This document shows positions 33,571 to 41,975 of a stretch of 53,294 nt of DNA, piece after piece. The stretch's first letter is position 1. Each line of letters begins with the position of its first letter. The notes beneath the pieces were generated by a model. It was not told the origin of the DNA. It searched no databases and saw only the letters and a list, made by a program, of their open reading frames with translations. A program made the translations under genes and the position numbers. Where the stretch lies: positions 1 through 53,294 of IMG/VR virus record IMGVR_UViG_3300009120_000072. One strand, given 5' to 3'. Source of the stretch: a virus.

Positions 33571-33930
33571 ATGGATGTAGAAAAAATCTTTCTTGAATAC
33601 TGGTTACATTTTCTTCTGACAGGATTGTCAGGGTTTCTTACTTGGGTGGTTTATCGATTAAAAAATAAATTGGAATTATCCACAAAAAGATGGAACGCAA
33701 CTGAAAACGGTGTTCAAGCGCTTTTAAGAAATGAGATTATCAAATCATACAATCACTACATGGAAAGAGGTTTCTTGCCAATCCATGAACGTGATAACAT
33801 CAATAACTTGTACAAGCAGTATCAAAATCTAGGTGGTAACGGTACGGTTCCAAGACTAATGGAAGAACTTGAGGATCTGCCGGTTCACGATATATCCGTA
33901 CGGATGAAAGGGGATTATTATAATGAGTGA
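33571..33930 (+). CDS. Small membrane protein of the lysis block
   Basis: The 119-aa protein has one N-terminal membrane helix (about 8-26, EYWLHFLLTGLSGFLTWVVY) and a cytoplasmic helical part. Proteins with this layout are common beside holins and may tune lysis. The start has a GGCGG box and it overlaps the holin gene by 8 bases. Confidence 0.75.
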   Translation: MDVEKIFLEYWLHFLLTGLSGFLTWVVYRLKNKLELSTKRWNATENGVQALLRNEIIKSYNHYMERGFLPIHERDNINNLYKQYQNLGGNGTVPRLMEELEDLPVHDISVRMKGDYYNE

Positions 33931-34213
33931 GTTCTTTACATGGGAGTTTCTCGCAACATTTGCTGGTAGCGTTGCATTTGTTACCGCAGTGACCGAAGTG
34001 ATTAAGTATTATCTGTCAAAGGTCGATCCGAAGTATATTGCTTTGGTAGCAGCCATCGTGGTGACATTTGCGGTGCAGCTGTTGTTTTACAAAGACTTCG
34101 CACCGGAAGGATTGGTTCTGGCAGCATTCAATGTGATTGCTGTGCTATTCGGCTCAATCGGTGCATTTGAAGCCATTGTTAAACCGATCGAACGAAAACT
34201 AACAGATAACTAA
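33923..34213 (+). CDS. Holin
   Basis: The 96-aa protein has three probable membrane helices (about 8-28, 36-54 and 62-83) and a short basic tail (KPIERKLTDN). Size, helices and place after the endolysin fit a class I-type phage holin that opens the membrane at lysis time. Confidence 0.87.
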   Translation: MSEFFTWEFLATFAGSVAFVTAVTEVIKYYLSKVDPKYIALVAAIVVTFAVQLLFYKDFAPEGLVLAAFNVIAVLFGSIGAFEAIVKPIERKLTDN

Positions 34214-34240
34214 AAAGAGAGGTCTAATCCTCTCTTTTTT
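34212..34240 (+). terminator. Terminator after the lysis genes
   Basis: A stem AAAAAGAGAGG/CCTCTCTTTTT with a 6-base loop and a run of T. It marks the end of the late operon and separates it from the restriction-modification cargo. Confidence 0.9.
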
Positions 34241-34345
34241 TTTGGCAGACCTGGATTTGCCACATACCTTGTGTTAAAATGAGATTAGAAAGAGATAATC
34301 TCTATAAATTAGTTCATTGCACCTAATAAAAGGAGGTGGATATAC

Positions 34346-35347
34346 TTGGCAAATTTTACTTTTATTGATTTATTCGCAGGAATCGGGGGAATCCGCTTGG
34401 GGTTTGAATCAATTGGTGGTTCTTGTATATTCACAAGCGAATGGAATGAGTGGTCAAAGAAAACATACATAGCAAACTTTGGTGAAGGAGAAACAATTGT
34501 TGGTGATATAGTACCTTTCCCTTCTGAAGAGATTCCAGATCATGATGTGCTTTTAGCCGGATTTCCATGCCAACCTTTTTCTATTGCAGGTGTTTCTAAA
34601 AAAAATGCACTAGGTAAACCACATGGATTTGAGTGTACTACACAAGGTACACTATTTTTTGATGTTGCGAGAATTATTGCCGCAAAGAAACCTAAAGCAT
34701 TTTTGCTTGAAAATGTTAAAAATTTAGTTTCCCATGACAAGGGTAGTACATTTAAAATCATCATTGATACTTTAGAAAAAGAATTAGGTTACCATGTTTT
34801 TTGGAAAATTATTGACGGACAAGGGTGGGTTCCTCAACATAGAGAACGCATAATTATAGTGGGATTTAGGAATAAGGTTGATTTTTCATGGGATGATTTG
34901 AATATTCCAAGTGAACGCATATTACTAAAATCAGTATTGCATCCTGAAGATGGATCAGAAAAAACTGAACCACCATATACAACGGGTACTAATGCCAAAG
35001 TTCATTCAAAGTATGTCTTATCTGATAATCTATGGAAATATCTTCAAGACTATGCGGCAAAGCACAAAGCCAAAGGAAACGGTTTTGGTTTTGGTTTGGT
35101 CACAGAGAATGATATAGCAAGGACATTATCTGCACGATACTATAAAGATGGTTCAGAAATTTTAGTTTCTCGTGGAAAGAGGAAAAATCCTCGAAGGTTA
35201 ACTCCTCGTGAATGTGCGAGGTTGATGGGTTTCGATGATTCATATAAAATTGTCGTTTCTGATACACAAGCGTATAGGCAGTTTGGAAACTCAGTAGTGG
35301 TTCCTGTGATAAAAGAAGTTGCTCGACTTATGGAGCCATTTATCTAG
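34346..35347 (+). CDS. DNA (cytosine-5) methyltransferase, EcoRII/Dcm-type partner
   Basis: The 333-aa enzyme has the C5-MTase motifs in order: [15 protein letters not shown] (I), PCQPFS with the catalytic Cys (IV), ENVKN (VI), [11 protein letters not shown] (VIII) and [11 protein letters not shown] (X). It transfers methyl from SAM to cytosine. The next gene is an EcoRII-like endonuclease, so CCWGG is the likely target. It lacks the N-terminal extension seen in M.EcoRII. It has an AGGAGGTGG box and TTG-started coding; a CCTGG site lies at 34250 just upstream. Confidence 0.93.
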   Translation: MANFTFIDLFAGIGGIRLGFESIGGSCIFTSEWNEWSKKTYIANFGEGETIVGDIVPFPSEEIPDHDVLLAGFPCQPFSIAGVSKKNALGKPHGFECTTQGTLFFDVARIIAAKKPKAFLLENVKNLVSHDKGSTFKIIIDTLEKELGYHVFWKIIDGQGWVPQHRERIIIVGFRNKVDFSWDDLNIPSERILLKSVLHPEDGSEKTEPPYTTGTNAKVHSKYVLSDNLWKYLQDYAAKHKAKGNGFGFGLVTENDIARTLSARYYKDGSEILVSRGKRKNPRRLTPRECARLMGFDDSYKIVVSDTQAYRQFGNSVVVPVIKEVARLMEPFI

Positions 35348-35366
35348 GAATGAGGGTGGTGAAAGA

Positions 35367-36581
35367 GTGAAAGAAGGATACTTATCTCAATACTTTAAAG
35401 GTATTGCTGTAAAAACCTTGAGCGCAGTAGAAGCGGATGTTACAAAAAGTCATCAACATGAATTTAATGGTGCAGCACCTTTAAAGAGAATTTTTAGTAT
35501 TGAAAGAAATAAGTATGAAGCAAACTTTATCTATCTAAATGATAATGACGATGAACCGGTTACGGATAAAGGGTACTTAACATGGTATGATGCAAGGGAA
35601 AATCATCCAACTCGAACAGAGTATCGAATGTATTTTCCTACTACAGCTGTATCAGTATGTACTACTGCCGGCGATACATTGTTTATTGGATTAAGGCCGG
35701 ATAATACTGTTTTAGTTGTTATTACTGAAAATGGATCAACGATTGGTAATCAGGTTCGTTGGTTGTTTGGTGTTGAAAATGCCTTATTTCCTAGTTTTTC
35801 TATCAGAGAAGAATTAGAAAGCGAGCAAGATAGAATTGCGTTTGCATCTAGATTTATCCTTGAAGAATTAGGGATTGAAGTAGAAGAGAATGCACCAAAT
35901 TATCTTGATGAAATGTTACATATATTTAATGGTAACTTTCCATCAACCAAAGAATTTTCACTATATGCACGTTCGACAATTAAGGACTTAGATCCTCGTG
36001 TTGATCCTTCAGATATCGTACTGATGGGGTGGATGGAAAGAGAAGAAATACTTTTCAGGACGCTAGAAAAATACTTAATAGCTGACCGATTAACCGCTGG
36101 GTTTAGTGATGATGTAGATGGGTTTATCAATTTTTCTCTTTCAATCCAAAATCGCAGAAAAAGTCGTGTTGGTCACGCATTAGAAAATCACATAGAACAA
36201 ATTTTAATATGCCGAAATGTTAGTTACGATAGAACAAAGATTACAGAGAATAAATCAAAACCGGATTTTATTTTTCCGAGCATAGCTAAATACCGTAATC
36301 CTAGATTTGACGAAACACTTCTCACAATGTTGGGTGTAAAGAGTACTTGTAAAGACAGATGGCGGCAAGTTTTAACGGAAGCTGACAGAGTAAGGCGGAA
36401 GCATTTGTTAACATTAGAAGCTGCTATAAGTGAAAATCAAACCAATGAAATGATGTATAATGAACTACAGTTGGTTGTTCCTAGTAGCCTTCACAAAACA
36501 TATTCATTAAGGCAACAACAGTGGTTGGTAACTATGGATGATTTTATTTCAATGGTAGTGGAACGCCAAAAAGTAGGATGA
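35367..36581 (+). CDS. Type II restriction endonuclease, EcoRII-like
   Basis: The protein is 404 aa, the same length as EcoRII. It has the N-terminal effector-type domain (about 1-170) and a C-terminal catalytic domain with HALENHIEQILICRNVSYDR, KPDFIFPS and MLGVKSTCKDRWRQVLTEADR. D300, Y309, K325 and K329 fall one residue from the catalytic positions I recall for EcoRII (D299, Y308, K324, K328). It should cut unmethylated CCWGG, needing two sites if it is of the type IIE kind. The GTG start has a GGGTGG box. It is expressed with the methyltransferase. Confidence 0.9.
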   Translation: MKEGYLSQYFKGIAVKTLSAVEADVTKSHQHEFNGAAPLKRIFSIERNKYEANFIYLNDNDDEPVTDKGYLTWYDARENHPTRTEYRMYFPTTAVSVCTTAGDTLFIGLRPDNTVLVVITENGSTIGNQVRWLFGVENALFPSFSIREELESEQDRIAFASRFILEELGIEVEENAPNYLDEMLHIFNGNFPSTKEFSLYARSTIKDLDPRVDPSDIVLMGWMEREEILFRTLEKYLIADRLTAGFSDDVDGFINFSLSIQNRRKSRVGHALENHIEQILICRNVSYDRTKITENKSKPDFIFPSIAKYRNPRFDETLLTMLGVKSTCKDRWRQVLTEADRVRRKHLLTLEAAISENQTNEMMYNELQLVVPSSLHKTYSLRQQQWLVTMDDFISMVVERQKVG

Positions 36582-36582
36582 T

Positions 36583-36606
36583 AAAAAGAGGCCGGAGCCT
36601 CTTTTT
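36583..36606 (+). terminator. Terminator after the restriction-modification pair
   Basis: A perfect 10-bp stem AAAAAGAGGC/GCCTCTTTTT with a CGGA loop, two bases after the endonuclease stop. Confidence 0.9.
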
Positions 36607-36682
36607 AAATTGATATTAATTTGCCTTACAATATTGATAGATATCTTTTCTTGTTCTGACAAGAGGTATGGTTAGGTACGGT

Positions 36683-36695
36683 TCACCTCCACCAA
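36683..36695. other. attR of prophage A / attL of prophage B
   Basis: Second copy of TCACCTCCACCAA. The bases to the left (36658-36682) form the left arm of the palindrome completed by 1927-1940. The bases to the right belong to prophage B, whose integrase gene ends 64 bases away. Confidence 0.75.
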
Positions 36696-36704
36696 ATGCA
36701 AAAA

Positions 36705-36723
36705 AACCGCTTAAATAGCGGTT
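36705..36723 (-). terminator. Terminator of the prophage B integrase
   Basis: Stem AACCGC/GCGGTT with a 7-base loop, with A and T runs on both sides, so it could work on either strand. It lies downstream of the integrase gene. Confidence 0.75.
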
Positions 36724-36758
36724 ATTTTTTATTTTTGGGGATACAATGGGGATACAAA

Positions 36759-37817
36759 CTACTTTTTTCTGATTGAGTTGATTACATCTGCGCTTTTCTG
36801 ATCGATATTTCTTAGTGCATGTGCATATACTTTTGATGTTATATCAATACTAGAATGTCCCAGTCTTCTTGAGACTGTTATCAGTGGAACATCAGCATCT
36901 AAAAGTAGAGAACCATTGCTATGACGTAGTTGATGGATTGTAATCTTTGGTCCACCATATTTACTGACCGCTCTTTCAAAATGTCTTGTAATTGAAGTGT
37001 CTGCGAGTGGCTCAAAACCGCCAAACAGAAACGGGCCATCAGTTTTCAATAGTGGTTTTAACGATTCAAATAGTTCGTCATCCATCTTTAACACCCGATG
37101 ACTTTTAGGTGTTTTTAGACTAGATAACCCTTCGAGACTTCTTGTGGCACCGTGTGGCAAACTTTTTGATATTGTTACTGTCTTGTTAGTTATATCAATA
37201 TCTGTTTTTAGTACAGCTCGTGTTTCCGCTCTTCTTGTTCCCAAATAATAACTAAATTCGAAATATTTTCTAAGAGTATCATTCTCAATGAATGTTAGAA
37301 GATGCTCAAATTGCTGGGGATCTATCACTTTTGCTTCGGTCTTATCTTCAAACGTCAACTTAAATCTCTTGAGAGACTTCGCGGTATCTTTTATATCATA
37401 GTCTATATACCCAAAAGATGTTATTGCTCGAATAATATCAATAGTGGAGTTCATTGTTCGAGTTGCGATTCCGAAATCAGTCAGCGACTCTCTCCACTTT
37501 TGGAGTTTTTTCGCATGGATTGGCAACTCAAGCTCTAGTATTTCTCCGGCATAACTTCGAAGTCTCGCTTTTTTCTGTTGTATAGTATTTTCATTTGCAT
37601 AGCCTTTTCGACTTGAGAAGTATCGTTCAGCCAAGCTACCTAAAGTGAATTTATGCTTTACTTCGCCATGATCAACTCGATAATTTGCTTCCCAATTTTG
37701 AGCTTCTCTCTTTGTTTCAAATCCTCTTTTCTTAATCGAACGAATTTTCCCTGTTGCATCACGGAAGCGAATATCTGCATACCATTTTTTTGTTTGTGAA
37801 TCTTTATAAGTGGCCAC
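36759..37817 (-). CDS. Tyrosine integrase of prophage B
   Basis: The 352-aa protein has an AP2-like arm-binding N-terminus (ATYKDSQTKKWYADIRF), a SAM-like core-binding domain (about 58-150), and a catalytic domain. Visible motifs are LGTRRAETRAV (first Arg), HQLRHSNG, LGHSSIDITSKVYAHAL (nucleophile Tyr). It inserts the phage at the ssrA 3' end. The start is GTG with an AGGAGG box. It reads towards the attachment site, whose core is 64 bases past the stop. Confidence 0.95.
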   Translation of the reverse strand: MATYKDSQTKKWYADIRFRDATGKIRSIKKRGFETKREAQNWEANYRVDHGEVKHKFTLGSLAERYFSSRKGYANENTIQQKKARLRSYAGEILELELPIHAKKLQKWRESLTDFGIATRTMNSTIDIIRAITSFGYIDYDIKDTAKSLKRFKLTFEDKTEAKVIDPQQFEHLLTFIENDTLRKYFEFSYYLGTRRAETRAVLKTDIDITNKTVTISKSLPHGATRSLEGLSSLKTPKSHRVLKMDDELFESLKPLLKTDGPFLFGGFEPLADTSITRHFERAVSKYGGPKITIHQLRHSNGSLLLDADVPLITVSRRLGHSSIDITSKVYAHALRNIDQKSADVINSIRKK

Positions 37818-37897
37818 TTTATCCTCCTGCCTCGTTTTTGTTGACTTCCATAAAATGTATCAAGGCTGTTAGTATAGAATTAGAATGATTAAAATGT

Positions 37898-38734
37898 CTA
37901 TTCAAATGTAGGAATTACTTTGATTTGATTGCAATAAATAGCGATTTCTGTGCCTTTACGCTTAGTTTCAACTGAGTAATTTAGTGTAAATTTACTCTGT
38001 CTATACTTCGAGTATAAAACTTCTATTAACTTGCAATCATCATATGTTACAAACCATGTGTTTTTTAGCACTGAAATTTGCTTAAACAAATCAATGTGAT
38101 CGGATTCTTTATATGAATTTGTGTAAAGTTGGTGTCCTTTGTTCACATATGGTGGGTCGAGATAAAAGAATGCGTTTGATATCCTCTTGTCAAGTTCATC
38201 AATAAAATTTTTTGCATCTTGATTTGACAATATAATACTATTTTTATGGCTAGCAATAACTTGAATTAGCTTGATAATACGTTCTTTATTAAAACGACAA
38301 TTCATTTTATAACTTCCATTTTGATTAACTCCGCCTATAGGATTCGCTTTTAGAATTCCTGAACGATTTGTTCGGTTCAAAAACAATGTCGCAAATCCAA
38401 GATCCAGAATGCTAGCATTCTCTTTATTGTTAAAAATCATTTTCTGAGTATGCCAATTTTCGACATTAATCTCAGTAGTTCGAATCTTATCAATCAACTC
38501 ATCAGTATTATTCAATATAGCGAACCACAATGAATAAATGGCAATATCTAGATCATTTAGGAAAATTCTATCTACTACACCAGTAATCAACAAGTCCAAG
38601 GCGATAGCAGAACCTCCAGCAAATGGCTCAACATAATTCACTATTTCAAAATCACAGTTAAGTATTAACTGCTTCAGATAATTCGCAAGTTTGGATTTCC
38701 CCCCTGGATATCTTAATGGTGATTTCGTTGTCAT
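37898..38734 (-). CDS. N6-adenine DNA methyltransferase (Dam/D12 type)
   Basis: The 278-aa enzyme has SPLRYPGGKSKLANYL at the start, VEPFAGGSAIAL (SAM binding, about 38-49) and YLDPPYVNKGH with the catalytic DPPY motif. The start at 38734 has an AAGGAG box. No matching endonuclease is adjacent, so it acts either alone, to guard phage DNA or regulate genes, or with the ParB-like protein upstream in the same orientation. The target is probably GATC-like by family, but the sequence does not prove it. Confidence 0.92.
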   Translation of the reverse strand: MTTKSPLRYPGGKSKLANYLKQLILNCDFEIVNYVEPFAGGSAIALDLLITGVVDRIFLNDLDIAIYSLWFAILNNTDELIDKIRTTEINVENWHTQKMIFNNKENASILDLGFATLFLNRTNRSGILKANPIGGVNQNGSYKMNCRFNKERIIKLIQVIASHKNSIILSNQDAKNFIDELDKRISNAFFYLDPPYVNKGHQLYTNSYKESDHIDLFKQISVLKNTWFVTYDDCKLIEVLYSKYRQSKFTLNYSVETKRKGTEIAIYCNQIKVIPTFE

Positions 38735-38808
38735 AAAAAACTCCTTGCTAATATTATAATGCATAATATTTAGATTGGCCATTAATGAATCTGCTGTTGC
38801 TAATAATG

Positions 38809-40206
38809 TTATTTAAGGCATTCTGTTATAAATGTTTGATGCGCTTTAAATAAATTTTTCAATGTTGCTGGTGTGGGTATTGTATCAGTATTATGTGCGA
38901 AGCCGTTGAACATTTGGTTAAGCACTTCTGAATCCGCCTTTAATTGAGCTTTTTGTGACAATGTAATTTTGTTTTCATTATAGAGAGACTCCCTAGCATC
39001 CTTTAGAAGCTTCTCGAATTTCATCTCTTCTAGTAAACCTCCATTACTCTTATTTTCTAGGTAATGCTTTGCGGCTAATTCAAACAATACGCGAAGTAGC
39101 AATCCACATGCATTTGGATATTTTTCAACATTCAATTTTTTAAGTTCATCAATAATTGAAGACATTCTATGGTTTCTAGATCCAATAGAATGCGACATTG
39201 GAATTATTGATATGCAATTCGAGAATATACTACTAGGTGTTATTGCTGCTTCTTCTGTTGTATCAATGTTATTATTTTGATTAGGTTCATTACGGTCAGA
39301 ATTTACGATTCTTCCTATTTCTTCACTATCATCGCTTAGGATTCTATCGTTAAAATCTAGTTGAGTGGAATTTCCATCTGATGAAACAACTGTTTCCTCT
39401 TCATCATATTGATATGTTGCTACACCAAATAACTCTTGGTTCACTTCATCAAGAAAAACTTGTATTTTTTCATTATCATAAACAATTCCAACTGTACGAT
39501 TTTTTAGTTTCTCGATGACTGTTCTAATTTTCAAAGTGAATAACCTCAAATCATCTGGTAACTTATAATTTGACTGTTGTTTCTCAAGTCCTAAGAAATC
39601 TCTACCTTTTTTAAGCAAAAGTCTTTCCCAGTTAGTTTTTGAAACAGATCTTATCTCATGGAAACTCAGGATATTCAGTTCAACCAATCTCTCCCAAAAG
39701 TCAATTAAGGCGTTTACGCCATACATTCTTTGTTCATATCTGGATTTCTGAACACTGTCCCATCCATCAATCCCTCTACCTTTATTCAAACCAAGATGTC
39801 TGATTTGGATCCAGTGTTGAAGCTTCGGATCTTCCCAACTTTCGAACACGACACATTCTATTTCCTTTGGAGGAATATTTGCCGTGGAAGCCCTTAAGTC
39901 AACAAATCTACGGTAAATTCGAGGGTCTATGTCTTTAATGATTGTAGGTTCATTAAGGATGATTATTGCTGAAAGTCTTCTGTTTCCTTCAGCTATTTTG
40001 TACATATTGTTTCCAGTAGGATATGCAGCCCAAGAATCAATTGGGCTTAATCCAAAATATAGAATATCTTCAGCTAGTACAAATAGTTTATCCTTTTGAT
40101 TTTCAACCATTTCTCGTAGAATATCTTGTGTATCATCATAAATGCTAAGCCTTGGATTGTCATCTGAAAGTACAAGTCTTTCAATAGGTATCACCATTCT
40201 AGTCAT
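38809..40206 (-). CDS. ParB/Srx-like protein with unknown C-terminal domain
   Basis: The 465-aa protein has a ParB N-terminal-type domain (about 1-150), with IPIERLVLSDDNPRL and the AEGNRRLSAIIIL motif like the GERRxxA box of ParB. A linker rich in Asp and Asn (about 270-325) follows. The helical C-terminal domain (about 335-465; LLLRVLFELAAKHYLENKS, QMFNGFAHNTD) recalls HEPN or nucleotidyltransferase-partner domains, but this is not certain. No ParA is present, so plasmid-type partition is unlikely. ParB-like domains can be CTPases or nucleases. It has its own promoter and precedes the adenine methyltransferase. Confidence 0.75.
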   Translation of the reverse strand: MTRMVIPIERLVLSDDNPRLSIYDDTQDILREMVENQKDKLFVLAEDILYFGLSPIDSWAAYPTGNNMYKIAEGNRRLSAIIILNEPTIIKDIDPRIYRRFVDLRASTANIPPKEIECVVFESWEDPKLQHWIQIRHLGLNKGRGIDGWDSVQKSRYEQRMYGVNALIDFWERLVELNILSFHEIRSVSKTNWERLLLKKGRDFLGLEKQQSNYKLPDDLRLFTLKIRTVIEKLKNRTVGIVYDNEKIQVFLDEVNQELFGVATYQYDEEETVVSSDGNSTQLDFNDRILSDDSEEIGRIVNSDRNEPNQNNNIDTTEEAAITPSSIFSNCISIIPMSHSIGSRNHRMSSIIDELKKLNVEKYPNACGLLLRVLFELAAKHYLENKSNGGLLEEMKFEKLLKDARESLYNENKITLSQKAQLKADSEVLNQMFNGFAHNTDTIPTPATLKNLFKAHQTFITECLK

Positions 40207-40267
40207 ACAATACCCCCAATAAAACAATTAATGAATTTCTCACTGTTATCATGTTTTCCTCCCACAG

Positions 40268-40296
40268 TATATATTGAAACCTTAGTTAAGGGTCAA
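40268..40296 (-). promoter_or_regulatory. Promoter of the ParB-like gene
   Basis: The minus strand has TTGACC, a 17-base spacer, and TATATA, about 60 bases before the start. It would let the ParB-like and methyltransferase genes be expressed separately from the repressor operon. The rest of the gap 40207-40363 shows no gene. Confidence 0.65.
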
Positions 40297-40363
40297 TACT
40301 TCTAAAAGTAAATCAATCATCTTTTGATAATATTAGTTGTGAGGACTTGATTACCCATTTATC

Positions 40364-41188
40364 TCAATTTTCCTTCTTGGGTAGATCTGCCATAATTTTT
40401 AAAATCTCGGTTTTTAACACAGCTGCACTAGAACCACGAATAAGATGAAGGAATAATACAACAGTCTTATCCATTAAGTCCATCAATGTCTTATCGTCGA
40501 ATCTTTTATATTTCTCGTGTCGGAAGAGATTCATAGATTGTTTTACTTTTTCAAAAGTATCTTTCTGTCCGTTAATGTCCAAAGTTCTCGAATTATCTTC
40601 AAGATAGATGTATAAATCCCTAATAATAGCTATCTTGGCTGTTATATTATTACGACTTCGTAAGTCAAAAAAAGATTTAAGGCTATGTTCAACATCAACT
40701 TTTAGTGATGGAACTATAGACTCTAAATCAACGTCCTTCTTCCTCAAAACAATGTAAGTATGATCAATTTTCGGATCATCAAAATGATCGATTTCATAAT
40801 TCAAAGCCTCAATAAAATATCTTAAGTCGCTAATGACCTTATCGAACGCTTCCCGACTTAAGCCGTGATTTAAGTCCTTCTCAAACTGAGGTATTAGTCT
40901 TATGAAATTTAAGTAAAATTCGATTTTAAGAAGCGCAAAAATTTGAATATCTTCTTCAGATGTTGGATTTGTATTTACTCCTCTTTCTTCAAAGTATTCA
41001 TTCAGATTTCGTGATGTATTAACAAATGGCAATTTCAGAAAGTTCTCTTCAAGTAAATCATTGAAACTGACTAAGCCAATATAGTCAATATGAAACATTC
41101 TCTTTTTAAGTAAGAAATTCTCTATTTTATCGAATTCTCTGTTGAGATTAAACTGTTGATTCAGTTCAAATAAATTTCTTCTTGTCAT
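40364..41188 (-). CDS. Unknown 274-aa protein co-transcribed with repressor
   Basis: The start lies 17 bases after the repressor stop, with a GGGGGG ribosome site like that of the ParB-like gene. The protein is mainly helical, with no membrane segment or known motif. The last 70 residues (FEKVKQSMNLFRHEKYKRF, MDKTVVLFLHLIRGSSAAV) are helical and end in a charged tail. Position in the lysogenic operon suggests an exclusion or defence role, as for many such genes, but there is no direct sign of function. Confidence 0.75.
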   Translation of the reverse strand: MTRRNLFELNQQFNLNREFDKIENFLLKKRMFHIDYIGLVSFNDLLEENFLKLPFVNTSRNLNEYFEERGVNTNPTSEEDIQIFALLKIEFYLNFIRLIPQFEKDLNHGLSREAFDKVISDLRYFIEALNYEIDHFDDPKIDHTYIVLRKKDVDLESIVPSLKVDVEHSLKSFFDLRSRNNITAKIAIIRDLYIYLEDNSRTLDINGQKDTFEKVKQSMNLFRHEKYKRFDDKTLMDLMDKTVVLFLHLIRGSSAAVLKTEILKIMADLPKKEN

Positions 41189-41205
41189 ACTACCCCCCAG
41201 TATAT

Positions 41206-41823
41206 TTACACTCTTTTATTAATCACTAACACCAATTTTCCAATCACTCTGAATGAAATCGTATTTGGCGTTACCAATTGAGGTAAATAGTTATCATTAG
41301 CAGGTTGTAAAGTAATTATACCAGAAGCCTTATCTTGATAAAACTTCTTGCATGTTGCTTCGTTGTGATCTACGCAGAAACATCCTATTTTCCCATCTTC
41401 AATCACATCTGTTCTTTCAAACACTAATAAGTCTCCGGGTATGATATTTTCGCCAATCATTGAATCCCCTTGAGCATATTGACAAAAGTATTGCTTTTTC
41501 GGATTCAATAATGAACTAGGTAATGTAACATACTCTTCAATCAAGTCATCAAGAAATGTTGCAGAACCGCATGAAATACTTGAGTATTGTGGAATCTTTA
41601 TGAAACTATATTGATGTTTTTTTACTTGACTGAAAACAAGGTCATCTACAGTAACACCAAAACGCTCAGCTAGTAATTCTACCATCCCCATGTTTGGTTC
41701 TGTCCTACCAATCTCCCATGATGATATGGTTTTACCACTAATTCCTAAAAAGTGTGCTAAGTCATCTTGGCTTAAACTTCGAGACTCTCTCAGCTTCTTC
41801 AAGTTATCTTTAAAGTGAATCAT
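41206..41823 (-). CDS. CI-like repressor of prophage B with S24 peptidase domain
   Basis: The 205-aa protein has an XRE helix-turn-helix (about 5-60; LSQDDLAHFLGISGKTISSWEIGR) and an S24 domain with GDSM and EATCKKFY. The cleavage bond is probably C-G in SISCGSAT. The start at 41823 has an AGGAG box. Its operator motif, CTACAxxATGTAG, differs from that of prophage A, so the two prophages should be heteroimmune. Confidence 0.9.
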   Translation of the reverse strand: MIHFKDNLKKLRESRSLSQDDLAHFLGISGKTISSWEIGRTEPNMGMVELLAERFGVTVDDLVFSQVKKHQYSFIKIPQYSSISCGSATFLDDLIEEYVTLPSSLLNPKKQYFCQYAQGDSMIGENIIPGDLLVFERTDVIEDGKIGCFCVDHNEATCKKFYQDKASGIITLQPANDNYLPQLVTPNTISFRVIGKLVLVINKRV

Positions 41824-41848
41824 TATATCACTCCTCTTGTAATAATTA

Positions 41849-41953
41849 TACACATAATGTAGTGGACTGCAAATAGAAATTTGTGTTTAACAATTAAAAT
41901 GTATACAAAATGTAGATAATGATGTTGACAATCTACAATATGTAGAATAAAAT
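41849..41953. promoter_or_regulatory. Early promoter and operators of prophage B
   Basis: The rightward promoter is TTGACA (41925-41930), 17 bases, TAAAAT (41948-41953). The palindrome CTACAATATGTAG (41933-41945) lies in the spacer. Related copies are TACACATAATGTAG at 41849-41862 and TATACAAAATGTAG at 41902-41915. The layout copies that of prophage A with a different operator. Confidence 0.8.
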
Positions 41954-41975
41954 GCAAATAGAAAGAGGTGATCGT

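Larger units (their letters stand above)
1914..36695. mobile_element. Prophage A, complete siphovirus prophage in ssrA
   Basis: The element is bounded by the direct repeat TCACCTCCACCAA. It holds, in standard order, a leftward lysogeny operon, divergent early genes, replication, packaging, head, tail, lysis and a restriction-modification cargo. No essential structural gene is visibly missing or broken, so it may be inducible. The integrase is of the large serine type. Gene boundaries with 4-base overlaps through most of the length mark it as one unit. Confidence 0.9.

Noticed and set aside
36640-36700. A possible tRNA or second tmRNA fragment at the prophage junction
   Set aside because: Only the last 13 bases of tmRNA are repeated; no T-arm or acceptor partner is present.
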